From positions 1 to 21,880 of the forward strand of contig PQAK01000189.1 in the NCBI GenBank assembly GCA_003105225.1: a stretch of DNA of 21,880 nucleotides, read 5' to 3'. The notes under the pieces are model-generated. The model was not told the origin of the DNA, did not search any database, and saw only the letters and a program-made list of their open reading frames with translations. The first letter of the stretch is position 1, and every line of letters begins with the position of its first letter. Below are positions 1 through 10,137 of the stretch, piece by piece. Source of the stretch: Deltaproteobacteria bacterium (GTDB taxonomy: Bacteria > Desulfobacterota > Deferrimicrobia > Deferrimicrobiales > Deferrimicrobiaceae). Position numbers and translations under genes: made by a program.

Positions 1-438
1 AAGGACGAGGTGCGGGAGCTGGGCCGGGAGCTCGGCCTCCCCGAGGACATCCTGGAGCGCCAGCCGTTCCCGGGGCCGGGGCTTGCCGTGCGGATCGTCG
101 GGCCGGTCACCGCGGAGCGGCTGCGCATGCTGCGGGAAGCCGACGCGATCGTGGACGAGGAGGTCCGCGCGGCGGGGCTCTACGCGTCCATCTGGCAGTC
201 GTTCGCCGTCCTCCTGCCGATCAAGACGGTCGGGGTCATGGGGGACTTCCGCACCTACGAGAACGTGGCGGCCGTGCGGGCCGTGCAGAGCCAGGACGGG
301 ATGACCGCCGACTGGGTGCGGCTGCCCTACGACCTCCTCCAGAAGATCTCGACGCGGATCATCAACGAGGTCAAGGGCGTGAACCGCGTCGTGTACGACG
401 TCTCCTCGAAGCCGCCGAGCACGATCGAATGGGAATGA
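1..438 (+). CDS. guaA: GMP synthase (glutamine-hydrolysing), C-terminal part
   Basis: This is the 3' end of a gene that begins before the window; the reading frame is open from base 1. GuaA aminates XMP to GMP in de novo purine synthesis. The visible part is the C-terminal dimerisation and substrate-binding domain. It contains the family-typical RQPFPGPGLAVRI segment near the start, SFAVLLPIKTVGVMGD in the middle, and the invariant tail ending KPPSTIEWE. The amidotransferase and ATP-pyrophosphatase domains lie upstream and cannot be seen. The stop codon overlaps the start region of dnaE (ATGA at 435-438), which suggests the two genes are translationally coupled. The identification rests on the diagnostic C-terminal signature. 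Confidence 0.97.
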   Translation, partial: KDEVRELGRELGLPEDILERQPFPGPGLAVRIVGPVTAERLRMLREADAIVDEEVRAAGLYASIWQSFAVLLPIKTVGVMGDFRTYENVAAVRAVQSQDGMTADWVRLPYDLLQKISTRIINEVKGVNRVVYDVSSKPPSTIEWE

Positions 439-3400
439 ACGAGTTCGTCCACCTCCACCTGCACTCCCAGTACAGCCTCCTCGACGGGACGATCAAGATC
501 GACGACCTGGTGCGCAAGGTCGGGGAGCTCCGGATGCCCGCGGTCGCGGTGACCGACCACGGCGGCATGATGGGGACGATCGAATTCTACGAAAAGGCGA
601 CCCGGGCGGGGATCCGCCCGATCCTGGGATGCGAGATCTACGTGGCGCCGGGCTCCCGCCTCGACCGCAAGCCGATGCAGGGCGACGAGCGGTCCTATCA
701 CATGATCCTGCTGGCGGAGTCCGCGGCAGGCTACCGGAACCTGATCCAGCTGGTCTCCCGGGCGCACGTGGAAGGGTTCTACTACAAGCCCCGGGTGGAC
801 AAGGAGATCCTCCGGGAGCATTCGGAGGGGCTGATCGCCACCTCCGCCTGCCTGCAGGGAGAGATCCCGCGCATCCTGGCCCAGGAAGGGCAGAAGGCCG
901 CCGCCGCGTGCGTGGAGACCTACAAGGACATCTTCCGGGATGGGCGGTTCTTCATCGAGATCCAGGACAACGGGCTCCCGGAGCAGAACCAGGCGAACGA
1001 GGAGCTGATCCGCCTGGCCAGGACGACGGGGACCCCCCTGGTCGCCACGAACGACTGCCACTACCTCGAGCGCTCGGGCGCCCGCGTCCACGACGTGCTG
1101 CTGTGCCTCCAGACGGGAAAGACGATCCACTCCGAGGGGAGGATGCGGTTCGCCAGCGACCAGTTCTACCTGAAGGCCCCGGAAGAGTTCGAGAAAGCGT
1201 TCGGGCACATCGTCCCGGAAGCCCTGAAGAACACGCTGGCCATCGCCGAGCGGTGCAGCGTCAAGCTCGAATTGGGAAAGAACAAGATCCCGGCGTTCCG
1301 GGTGCCGGAGGGGATGGGGTCGGAAGAGGAGTACCTGCGGAACTTAAGCATCGAGGGGCTTGCGCGCAGGTTCCAGGAAAAGGAACGGCGCGGGGAGAAG
1401 GTCTCGGACGGGGACGAGAAGGCCTACCGGAAGCGGCTCGAGTACGAGCTGTCGGTCATCGAACAGAGCGGGTATTCCGGCTACTTCCTGATCGTGTGGG
1501 ACTTCATCCGGCACGCCAAGGAGGAGGGGATCCCGGTGGGCCCCGGCCGCGGCAGCGCCGCCGGGAGCCTGGTCGCGTACGCCCTCCGGATCACCGAGAT
1601 CGACCCGATCCCGCACGGCCTCCTGTTCGAACGGTTCCTGAACCCGGAGCGGATCAGCCTTCCCGACGTCGACTGCGATTTCTGCAAGGACCGCCGGGAC
1701 GAGGTGATCCGGTACATCCGCGAGCGGTACGGCGAGTCGAACGTGACCCAGATCATCACCTTCGGGACGATGAAGGCCCGGGCCGCGGTGCGGGACGTCG
1801 GAAGGGTCCTCGAGATGCCGTACGCCGAGGTCGACCGGATCGCGAAGATGATCCCGCCCGACCTGGGGATGACGATCGACCGGGCGATGCAGGTCGAGCC
1901 GCGGCTGAAGGAGACGATCCAGGAGAACCCGAAGGCGGCCGAGCTGTTCGAATACGCCAGGGCGATCGAGGGGCTGTCGCGCCACGCCTCCACGCACGCC
2001 GCCGGTGTGGTGATCTCCAACAAGCCGATCACCGAGTACGTCCCCCTCTACCGCAACTCCAACGGCGACATCACCACGCAGTTTTCGATGAAGGACATCG
2101 AGAAGGTGGGACTGGTCAAGTTCGACGTGCTGGGGCTGCGGACCCTGACCGCGATCCACGACACCCTCGGGCTGCTCCGGCAGCGCGGGGAGGCGCTGGA
2201 CCTGGAGACGATCCCGCTGGACGACGCCGAGACCTACGAGATGCTCTCCCGCGGGGACACCCCGGGGGTGTTCCAGTGCGAGAGCGGGGGGTTCACGGAC
2301 CTGCTGGTGAAGCTCAAGCCGGAGAAGTTCGCGCACCTCATCCACGCCGTGGCGCTGTACCGACCCGGCCCCCTGCAGAGCGGCATGGTGGAGGATTTCA
2401 TCGCCCGCCGGCACGGAAGGAAAAAGACCGAGTACCCCTTCCCGCAGATGGAAACGATCCTGTGCGATACCTACGGGGTCATGGTCTACCAGGAACAGGT
2501 CATGCAGATCGCCGTTGCGCTCGCCGGCTTCTCGATGGGGGAGGCCGACGTCCTGCGGAAGGCGATGGGGAAAAAAGACGTCGCCCTGATGGAGAAGCAG
2601 AAGACGCGGTTCCTCAAGGGGGCGGTCGCGCACGGCATCCCCGAGAACAAGGCGCAGGCCCTCTTCGAGCAGATCGCCCAGTTCGGGGAGTACGGGTTCA
2701 ACAAGTCGCACAGCGCCGCCTACGCGATGGTGGCGTACCAGACCGCGTACTTAAAGGCCCATTACCCCGTGGAATATTTCTGCGCCCTGATGACGTCGGA
2801 ATCGGGCGACACGGCGAAGATCCTCCGGTACATCGGCTACTGCCGGGAGAAGGGGATCCCCATCCTGCCCCCCGACGTGAACGAGTCCCGCTTCGCGTTT
2901 TTCCCCGCGGGGAAGGCGATCCGGTTCGGGCTCTCCGCGATCAAGGGGGTGGGGGAGGCCGCGATCCAGGCCATCCAGGAGGCGCGAGGGGAGGAGCCGT
3001 TCGAATCCGCCGCGGATTTCCTCTCGCGGGTGGATCTGCACAAGGTGAACAAGCGGGCGCTCGAAAGCCTGATCAAGGCGGGGGCGCTCGATTCCCTCGA
3101 TCCGGACCGGGGGAGGCTGTTCGAGCGTCTCCCCTCCCTGATGGACGCCGCGCAGGGAGAGGCGCGGCGCAGGGAATCGGGGCAGTTCAACCTGTTCGGG
3201 GGCGGTTCCGGTGCGCCGGCCCCGGTCAAGGAGAAGCGGGAGGATGCGGCGGATCCGCTGTGGAGCCGGGCCGAACGCCTGCGGGCGGAGAAGGAGACCC
3301 TGGGCTTCTACATCACGGGGCATCCCCTGGACGCCTACGCCGCCGAGATCGGCATGTTCGCCAACGCCACGTCCTCCGGGATCGGGTCGGTGAAGTCCGG

Positions 3401-3899
3401 CTCCGAGATCAAGATCGCGGGGATCATCTCCGCAATCAAGGAGAAGACGACCAAGCGGGGGGAAAAGATGGCGATCCTGTCGCTCGAGGACCTCGAGGGG
3501 ATCGCCGAGGTGGTCGTCTTCCCGGAAACGTACAAGGCGATCCGCGACGATCTCGCGACGCAGGCGCCGATCCTGCTGATCGGCCGCGTCGAGACCGACG
3601 AGACCTCCACCAAGGTCATCGCGGGGGAGATCTGCCGGATGGAAAACGTGCGCGAGCGCCTGGCGAAATCGGTGCACCTGCAGCTCCGCATGGAGCGGAT
3701 GACGGCGCGCGACATCGCGGAGCTGCGCGCAACGCTTGCGAAGCACGCCGGCGAGAAGAAGGGATACCTGCACCTGGTGCGCGACGGGGAATACGAGGCC
3801 GTCATCGCGCTGCCGGAGGCCTTCGGGATCGCCCCCTCCATGGAGCTGGCTCTCGAGCTCAAGGGCCGTTTCGGCTACGACGTGCTGCGCCTCCATTGA
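429..3899 (+). CDS. dnaE: DNA polymerase III subunit alpha
   Basis: This is the replicative DNA polymerase catalytic subunit, 1156 residues, close to the roughly 1160 of E. coli DnaE. An N-terminal PHP domain begins with HLHLHSQYSLLDG (histidines at residues 8, 10 and 12) and continues with a DHGGMMG segment. The Pol3 palm carries GPGRGSAAGS near residue 371 and the PDVDCDF motif with acidic residues at 413, 415 and 417. A typical FNKSHSAAYA segment lies near residue 758. A QFNLF pentapeptide at residues 919-923 matches the internal sliding-clamp-binding motif, and an OB-fold domain follows from about residue 994. Two starts are possible: ATG at 429, or ATG at 435, which forms an ATGA overlap with the guaA stop and would give MNEFVHLHLH. 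I cannot separate them because neither has a strong ribosome binding site. Confidence 0.98.
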   Translation: MGMNEFVHLHLHSQYSLLDGTIKIDDLVRKVGELRMPAVAVTDHGGMMGTIEFYEKATRAGIRPILGCEIYVAPGSRLDRKPMQGDERSYHMILLAESAAGYRNLIQLVSRAHVEGFYYKPRVDKEILREHSEGLIATSACLQGEIPRILAQEGQKAAAACVETYKDIFRDGRFFIEIQDNGLPEQNQANEELIRLARTTGTPLVATNDCHYLERSGARVHDVLLCLQTGKTIHSEGRMRFASDQFYLKAPEEFEKAFGHIVPEALKNTLAIAERCSVKLELGKNKIPAFRVPEGMGSEEEYLRNLSIEGLARRFQEKERRGEKVSDGDEKAYRKRLEYELSVIEQSGYSGYFLIVWDFIRHAKEEGIPVGPGRGSAAGSLVAYALRITEIDPIPHGLLFERFLNPERISLPDVDCDFCKDRRDEVIRYIRERYGESNVTQIITFGTMKARAAVRDVGRVLEMPYAEVDRIAKMIPPDLGMTIDRAMQVEPRLKETIQENPKAAELFEYARAIEGLSRHASTHAAGVVISNKPITEYVPLYRNSNGDITTQFSMKDIEKVGLVKFDVLGLRTLTAIHDTLGLLRQRGEALDLETIPLDDAETYEMLSRGDTPGVFQCESGGFTDLLVKLKPEKFAHLIHAVALYRPGPLQSGMVEDFIARRHGRKKTEYPFPQMETILCDTYGVMVYQEQVMQIAVALAGFSMGEADVLRKAMGKKDVALMEKQKTRFLKGAVAHGIPENKAQALFEQIAQFGEYGFNKSHSAAYAMVAYQTAYLKAHYPVEYFCALMTSESGDTAKILRYIGYCREKGIPILPPDVNESRFAFFPAGKAIRFGLSAIKGVGEAAIQAIQEARGEEPFESAADFLSRVDLHKVNKRALESLIKAGALDSLDPDRGRLFERLPSLMDAAQGEARRRESGQFNLFGGGSGAPAPVKEKREDAADPLWSRAERLRAEKETLGFYITGHPLDAYAAEIGMFANATSSGIGSVKSGSEIKIAGIISAIKEKTTKRGEKMAILSLEDLEGIAEVVVFPETYKAIRDDLATQAPILLIGRVETDETSTKVIAGEICRMENVRERLAKSVHLQLRMERMTARDIAELRATLAKHAGEKKGYLHLVRDGEYEAVIALPEAFGIAPSMELALELKGRFGYDVLRLH

Positions 3900-5023
3900 T
3901 GCCGGTCTCCCGCGACAGGAAAGAGAAAGCCTGGCTGGTGTGGGCCCAGAGGAAGCGCCCCGCCGTCCCCGGAAGCCCTCCTCCCTCGGACCTCATGGAA
4001 GAACTGAAAAGCCTGGTCAAGGCGGCGGGAGGCGTGGTCGCGGGCGGACAGGCGCAGGCGGTCGCCTCGGAAAATCCGGCCACCCTGATCGGCAAGGGGA
4101 CCCTCGAGCGCCTCAAGGAAACGGTCGGCGAGAACGGCGTCGACCTGGTCGTCTTCCAGAACCTCCTCCGGCCGAAGCAGCAGATGCTCCTCGAGCGCGA
4201 GCTGGAGGTCAAGGTCCTCGACCGCCGGGAGGTGATCCTCGACATCTTCGCCCAGCGCGCCCGCACGAAGGAGGGGAAGCTGCAGGTGGAGCTCGCCCAG
4301 CATTCGTTCCGGCTGGGCCGGCTGATCGGGGGCCGCAAGGAGCTCTCCCGGCTGGGCGGCGGGATCGGGACCCGGGGTCCGGGGGAGAAGAAGCTCGAGG
4401 AGGACCGGCGCAGGATCCGGGCGCAGCTTCGACAGATCGAGCGGGAGCTCGCAACCGTGCGGCGCACGAGGACGCTGCACTACCGGAGGCGCAAGGAGGT
4501 CGGGTTCCCCGTCGTGGCACTGGTGGGGTACACCAACGCCGGGAAATCGACGCTGTTCAACCGGCTGACCGGGGCGGACGTCTTCGTGGCGGACCAGCTC
4601 TTCGCGACGCTGGATCCCACGGCGCGGAAGTTCCGCCTGCCCGGCGGGAAGGAAGCGATCCTGGTGGACACGGTGGGATTCATCCACGACCTGCCGGCCG
4701 AGCTGCGGGAGGCGTTCCTGGCCACGCTCGAAGGCATCGGCGAGGCGGATCTCCTGGTGCACATCGTGGACGGCAGCTCGGAGAGGATGGAGGAGAACAT
4801 CGCGTCGGTCGAAACGATCCTTTCCGACCTTCATTTCGCGGAGAAGCCCGCGCTGCTCGCGGTCAACAAGTCGGACCGGGGGAAGGCGGGCGGACCCGTC
4901 CCCGGCGGCGCCTACCGCATTTCCGCCGCGACCGGCGAGGGGATCGGGAAGCTGCTCCAGGCCATCGAGGGAGGCATATGTCTGCATCGTCCGGAAAAGA
5001 GCGGTTTGACCAGGCCCGCCTGA
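3899..5023 (+). CDS. hflX: GTPase HflX
   Basis: This is a ribosome-associated GTPase of 374 residues that, from family knowledge, splits or rescues stalled 70S ribosomes during stress. The N-terminal HflX domain includes VFQNLLRPKQQ and the highly conserved GGGIGTRGPGEKKLE, followed by a basic coiled-coil linker. The G domain has G1 GYTNAGKS at residues 210-217, G3 DTVGF near residue 257, G4 NKSD near 322 and G5 SAATG near 342. The ATG at 3899 forms a TGATG overlap with the dnaE stop, which fixes the start; the open frame extends far upstream but only as a shadow of dnaE. The protein ends shortly after G5, so there is almost no C-terminal extension. Its last 46 bases overlap the next gene. 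Confidence 0.95.
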   Translation: MPVSRDRKEKAWLVWAQRKRPAVPGSPPPSDLMEELKSLVKAAGGVVAGGQAQAVASENPATLIGKGTLERLKETVGENGVDLVVFQNLLRPKQQMLLERELEVKVLDRREVILDIFAQRARTKEGKLQVELAQHSFRLGRLIGGRKELSRLGGGIGTRGPGEKKLEEDRRRIRAQLRQIERELATVRRTRTLHYRRRKEVGFPVVALVGYTNAGKSTLFNRLTGADVFVADQLFATLDPTARKFRLPGGKEAILVDTVGFIHDLPAELREAFLATLEGIGEADLLVHIVDGSSERMEENIASVETILSDLHFAEKPALLAVNKSDRGKAGGPVPGGAYRISAATGEGIGKLLQAIEGGICLHRPEKSGLTRPA

Positions 5024-5580
5024 TCAACATCGCCAACGCCCTCACGGCGATACGGGTCGTCCTGGTCCCGCTGTTCGCGCACCTGCTGATCGCGGGGAGG
5101 GTCCGGTGGTCCCTCGCCGTGTTCGTCGTCTGCGGGCTCAGCGACGGGCTGGACGGGCTGCTCGCGCGCCTGCTCAAGCAGCGGACCATCGTGGGCTACT
5201 ACCTGGATCCGATCGCCGACAAGCTGCTGATGGCCACCAGCTTCATCGTGCTCGCCTACGTCAAGATCCTTCCGGAATGGCTGACCGTCCTGGTGATCAG
5301 CCGGGACCTGTTCATCCTGGTGGGCAGCGTCCTGATCCTGCTTCTCCTGGGATCGGAAAACATCCGGGCGACGGCGCTCGGCAAGCTGAACACCGCCGTG
5401 CAGATCCTGACCGTCGTCTACTTTCTCACCATCCGGGCATTCCCGTGGCTCGCAAACAGCCTGGGCGGCGGGTGGGAACAGACGGTCTCCGGCGTGGTGG
5501 TGGGCGTCTGCGCCCTGGTCACGGCGGCATCCGGCGTGCACTACATGGCCATCGGGTTCAAGCAGCTCTCCGATGCATGA
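4978..5580 (+). CDS. pgsA: CDP-alcohol phosphatidyltransferase, probably CDP-diacylglycerol--glycerol-3-phosphate 3-phosphatidyltransferase
   Basis: This is an integral membrane enzyme of 200 residues that transfers a phosphatidyl group from CDP-diacylglycerol to an alcohol. The glycerol-3-phosphate acceptor (phosphatidylglycerol synthesis) is the likely but unproven choice. The full family signature D(X)2DG(X)2AR(X)8G(X)3D(X)3D is present, with D56, D59, G60, A63, R64, G73, D77 and D81. Several hydrophobic segments span the rest, for example residues 23-40, 43-55, 84-101 and 104-120. The start at ATG 4978 is supported by GAGGGAGG just upstream, even though it lies inside the hflX end. The stop overlaps the following gene by 8 bases. 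A phosphatidylserine or other CDP-alcohol specificity cannot be excluded from sequence alone. Confidence 0.9.
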   Translation: MSASSGKERFDQARLINIANALTAIRVVLVPLFAHLLIAGRVRWSLAVFVVCGLSDGLDGLLARLLKQRTIVGYYLDPIADKLLMATSFIVLAYVKILPEWLTVLVISRDLFILVGSVLILLLLGSENIRATALGKLNTAVQILTVVYFLTIRAFPWLANSLGGGWEQTVSGVVVGVCALVTAASGVHYMAIGFKQLSDA

Positions 5581-6883
5581 GGGGGTAAGGGCCGAGTCCG
5601 TCGCCCCGGGCAGCCCGGCGATGCGGGCGGGAATCGTTTCCGGGGACCGGATCCTTTCCGTTTCCGGGGAGCCGGTCGAAGACCTGCTGGACCTTCATTT
5701 CCTCGCCAGCCGGGCGAGGTTCCGCCTGCAATGGGTCGATTCCAGTGGGGAAATCCGGGAAAGGGAGTTCCGGCCCGGGAACGCGGGGCTGGGGATCCAT
5801 CCCGAGCCGATCCGGGTGCGCAGGTGCCGCAACCGGTGCATCTTCTGCTTCGTCCACCAGCTTCCCAAGGGGCTGCGCCGCACCCTGTACATAAAAGACG
5901 AGGACGTGCGCCTCTCCTTCCTCCACGGGCAGTACGTCACCTTTTCCGACGTCACCGAGGAGGAGACCCGGAAAATCCTGCGATATCGCCTCTCGCCGCT
6001 CTACGTGTCGATCCACACCACGGACGCGGACCTGCGCCGCAGGATGCTCGGCAATCCCCGGGCCTCCGATATCCAGGAGGTCATGGGGCGGCTGATCCGC
6101 GGGGGGATCACCCTGCACGGCCAGATTGTCGTATGCCCCGGCATCAACGACGGCATCGAGCTCGAGCGCACGCTTGCGACGCTTTCGGCCCTGCGCCCCG
6201 GGCTTGCCACCGTCGCGGTAGTCCCCGTAGGGCTTACCTCCCATCGGGCGGGGCTGCCTCCGCTGCGGCCGGTAAGCCGCCCGGAGGCCGTACGGACGCT
6301 CGAGATGCTGGAAAGGATGCGGCGGGAGCTCGGAACAGGGCCGGAAGGGGAGCCGTTCGCGGTCGCCGCGGATGAGTATTACCTGATCGCGGGGAAAGGG
6401 ATACCGGGGAGAAGCCGTTACGGTTCGTTTGCCCAGATCGAAAACGGAGTGGGGCTTCTGCGCCGGTTCCTCGACGAAAAAAAAGGCCTTTTCCGAAGGA
6501 GGAACTGGAAGCCCGCGCGGGAGGGAGGGGCGGTGGTCACCGGGCGGTCGGCCGAATCGTATATCGAGGATTTTCTTGCTGAATTTTCGAAACGGTCCGG
6601 CGCGAGGTTCGAAACGGTGCCGGTGGAAAACCATCTCATGGGGAGCAGCGTGACCGTCACGGGACTGCTTGGAGGAAAAGACATCCTGGAGGCGCTTAAA
6701 AACCGGAAAGCAAAGAGAGTGTTCCTGCCTTCGGTCGTTTTACGGGACGCGGGGGACCTGCTCCTGGACAACGTCTCGCCGGGGGAGATCGCCAGGGAGA
6801 CGGGTGCCGCCCTGACGCTGTTCGAGCCGACCCCCCGGGGTTTTTACGACTCGGTGTATAACCTCGAAACATCCATAATATAA
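5573..6883 (+). CDS. DUF512 family PDZ/radical-SAM iron-sulfur protein
   Basis: This 436-residue protein is of a conserved but uncharacterised type. Residues 5-40 look like a PDZ-type domain (VAPGSPAMRAGI, then GDRILSVSGEPV). A radical-SAM-like cluster site follows, with cysteines 85, 89 and 92 (CX3CX2C) in RCRNRCIFCFVHQLPKG. The central part has SFLHGQYVTFSDV and YVSIHTTD, and the C-terminal half matches the DUF512 region, including VTGRSAE and NHLMGSSVTVTGLLGG. By family knowledge these proteins are expected to bind a 4Fe-4S cluster; the substrate is unknown. The ATG at 5573 lies within the pgsA end (8-base overlap), implying coupling. In other genomes I recall relatives next to the GTPase gene der, which is not seen here. 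Confidence 0.88.
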   Translation: MHEGVRAESVAPGSPAMRAGIVSGDRILSVSGEPVEDLLDLHFLASRARFRLQWVDSSGEIREREFRPGNAGLGIHPEPIRVRRCRNRCIFCFVHQLPKGLRRTLYIKDEDVRLSFLHGQYVTFSDVTEEETRKILRYRLSPLYVSIHTTDADLRRRMLGNPRASDIQEVMGRLIRGGITLHGQIVVCPGINDGIELERTLATLSALRPGLATVAVVPVGLTSHRAGLPPLRPVSRPEAVRTLEMLERMRRELGTGPEGEPFAVAADEYYLIAGKGIPGRSRYGSFAQIENGVGLLRRFLDEKKGLFRRRNWKPAREGGAVVTGRSAESYIEDFLAEFSKRSGARFETVPVENHLMGSSVTVTGLLGGKDILEALKNRKAKRVFLPSVVLRDAGDLLLDNVSPGEIARETGAALTLFEPTPRGFYDSVYNLETSII

Positions 6884-6913
6884 TTGACATTTCGGGGATG
6901 TATCTGCTATCAA
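6884..6913 (+). promoter_or_regulatory. Sigma70-like promoter upstream of tRNA-Val
   Basis: A perfect -35 hexamer TTGACA at 6884-6889 directly follows the stop codon of the DUF512 gene. After an 18-base spacer comes TATCAA at 6908-6913, which matches the -10 consensus at 4 of 6 positions. The stretch is AT-rich compared with its surroundings. Predicted initiation near 6920 lies about a dozen bases before the tRNA. The thrS operon may also be read from here, since no clear terminator separates the tRNA from thrS. Confidence 0.6.
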
Positions 6914-6932
6914 TAATGTTTCGACTGCCGGG

Positions 6933-7009
6933 GGGCGATTAGCTCAGATGGTTAGAGTACCTGCTTGACATGCAGGGGGTCACTGGTTCAATTCCAGTAT
7001 CGCCCACCA
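6933..7009 (+). tRNA. tRNA-Val(GAC)
   Basis: This is a 77-base tRNA gene with all arms visible. The 7-bp acceptor stem pairs GGGCGAT with ATCGCCC, the D arm contains AGCTCAGATGGTTAGAGT, and the anticodon stem is CCTGC/GCAGG. The loop TTGACAT gives anticodon GAC (valine). The T arm is CTGGTTCAATTCCAG, and the 3' CCA is encoded at 7007-7009. A run of six T follows at once, without a separate GC-rich hairpin. The gene sits 92 bases before thrS. Confidence 0.97.
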
Positions 7010-7101
7010 TTTTTTCTCCCAGGCATGGCGGAACCCGTTTCGGCGATGGCCGGGGCCTGCCGGTTCGCGGGGAACGTGCGGTCTTCGGGGAAGGATAACG
7101 G

Positions 7102-8952
<1,851 letters not shown>

Positions 8953-8953
<1 letters not shown>

Positions 8954-8967
8954 AGGAGGAAGCCATC
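8953..8967 (+). promoter_or_regulatory. Strong ribosome binding site and ATC start codon of infC
   Basis: AAGGAGGA at 8953-8960 is a near-perfect Shine-Dalgarno sequence. It lies 5 bases (counted from GGAGG) before ATC at 8965-8967, the first codon of the conserved IF-3 N-terminus. The stop codon of thrS abuts the site. In the known E. coli case, an unusual AUU start lets IF-3 repress its own translation; the same logic is inferred here. Confidence 0.85.
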
Positions 8968-9534
8968 AGCAAGGAATCGAGAATCAACGAGCAGATCAAT
9001 GTGCCGGAGGTGCGGCTGGTAGGCGTCGACAACGAGCAGCTCGGGGTCGTCGCCACGCACGAAGCGCTGCAGAAGGCCCGGGTCCTCGACCTGGACCTGG
9101 TCGAAGTGGCCCCCACCGCGGTGCCGCCGGTGTGCCGGATCATGGACTACGGAAAGTTCAAGTACATGCAGAGCAAGCGCGAGCAGGAGGCCCGGAAGAA
9201 GCAGACCGTGATCCAGGTCAAGGAGATCAAGGTCCGGCCCAAGACCGACGAGCACGACCTGAACACCAAGATCAAGCACATCCGGAGGTTCCTGGAGGAA
9301 GGCGACAAGGTCAAGGTGACCGTGCGGTTCCGCGGGCGGGAGCTGACCTACGCCTCCCAGAGCGGATTCGAGATCCTGAAGCACGTCATGGAGGCGATCG
9401 GCGACCTGTCCAAGGTCGAGTCGCCCGCGAAGATGGAGGGGAAGACGATGATGATGGTCGTCGCCCCCGTGGCGCACAAGAAAAAGCCCGTCGGCCAGCC
9501 CTCCCCCAAGCCGGCGGAAAAACAGGAGGGATAG
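8965..9534 (+). CDS. infC: Translation initiation factor IF-3
   Basis: IF-3 binds the 30S subunit, prevents premature 50S joining and proofreads start codon selection. The 189-residue product has the conserved N-terminal segment RINEQINVPEVRLVG, the DLVEVAP and PPVCRIMDYGKFKY motifs, the C-domain KEIKVRP...EHDLNTKIKH, and KVKVTVRFRGRE. A Lys/Pro-rich tail follows. The start is ATC at 8965: no ATG, GTG or TTG precedes the conserved RINEQI segment in a usable position, and the next candidate, GTG at 9001, would delete it. The gene lies between thrS and rpmI, as in many bacteria. Autoregulation through the rare start codon is expected by analogy. Confidence 0.96.
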   Translation: MSKESRINEQINVPEVRLVGVDNEQLGVVATHEALQKARVLDLDLVEVAPTAVPPVCRIMDYGKFKYMQSKREQEARKKQTVIQVKEIKVRPKTDEHDLNTKIKHIRRFLEEGDKVKVTVRFRGRELTYASQSGFEILKHVMEAIGDLSKVESPAKMEGKTMMMVVAPVAHKKKPVGQPSPKPAEKQEG

Positions 9535-9536
9535 AA

Positions 9537-9734
9537 ATGCCGAAGATGAAGTCGAACCGGGGCGCGGCCAAGCGCTTCAAGGCGACCGGAGGCGGCGGGA
9601 TCAAGCGGGCGAAGGCGGGGAAGAGCCACATCCTCTCCACCAAGAACCGGAAGCGGAAGCGCGGACTGCGGGCAAAAGCGCTCGTGAATCCCGCGAACGA
9701 GAAGTCGATCCGCCGCCTGCTGCCGTATCTCTAA
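9537..9734 (+). CDS. rpmI: 50S ribosomal protein L35
   Basis: A 65-residue, highly basic protein that begins MPKMKSNRGAAKRFKATGGG and includes KRAKAGKSHILSTKN and RKRKRGLR, the L35 family pattern. It starts two bases after the infC stop, with GGAGGGAT upstream inside the infC end. Length and composition are normal for the family. Co-transcription and coupling with infC and rplT are likely; in the model organism L20 represses this cluster post-transcriptionally, but no such site was verified here. Confidence 0.97.
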   Translation: MPKMKSNRGAAKRFKATGGGGIKRAKAGKSHILSTKNRKRKRGLRAKALVNPANEKSIRRLLPYL

Positions 9735-9766
9735 AGAGAAACCCATAACGGAAGAGGGATGATACG

Positions 9767-10123
9767 ATGCCACGCGTAAAACGAGCAGTCCATTCCCACA
9801 AGAAGCGCCGCAAGATCTTGAAGGCCGCCAAGGGCTTCCGCGGGGGCCGCGGCAAGCTGCTGCGGTCTGCGAAGGAAGCGGTCGCGCGCGCGCTCCAGTA
9901 CGCCTACCGCGACCGGCGGAACAAGAAGAGGGAGATCCGCTCCCTCTGGATCGTCCGCGTCAACGCCGCCGCCCGGGAGAACGGGCTCTCCTACAGCCAG
10001 TTCATGTTCGGGCTGAAAAAAGCAGGGGTCGAAGTCGACCGGAAGGCGTTGGCGGACCTCGCGGTCAACGACGCGGCCGCGTTCAAGGCGCTGGCGGAGA
10101 CGGCCAGGGCCTCGCTCGCGTAG
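9767..10123 (+). CDS. rplT: 50S ribosomal protein L20
   Basis: A 118-residue basic protein starting MPRVKRAVHSHKKRRKIL. It carries KGFRGGRGKLLRSAKEAV and ALQYAYRDRRNKKREIRSLW in the RNA-binding N-terminal half, and SYSQFMFGLKKAGVEVDRKALADLA in two successive stretches of the globular C-terminal half. L20 is an early assembly protein of the 50S subunit. ATG 9767 is preceded by GAAGAGGGATG, a reasonable ribosome binding site. The gap to rpmI is 32 bases and holds no promoter that I can recognise. The length is typical for the family. Confidence 0.98.
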   Translation: MPRVKRAVHSHKKRRKILKAAKGFRGGRGKLLRSAKEAVARALQYAYRDRRNKKREIRSLWIVRVNAAARENGLSYSQFMFGLKKAGVEVDRKALADLAVNDAAAFKALAETARASLA

Positions 10124-10137
10124 GAAGGCGTCCCGTT

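Noticed and set aside
629..5023. A very long open frame (1464 codons) that includes hflX.
   Set aside because: Its first two thirds are the out-of-frame shadow of dnaE, a usual effect of high GC. Only the part from ATG 3899 shows family motifs.
7010..7020. A T-run after tRNA-Val as an intrinsic terminator.
   Set aside because: It follows the tRNA directly without its own GC-rich hairpin. Only the tRNA arms precede it, so termination cannot be claimed.
7010..7101. A possible T-box or threonine attenuator upstream of thrS.
   Set aside because: No T-box-like conserved element, no run of threonine codons and no terminator/antiterminator pair could be found in 92 bases.
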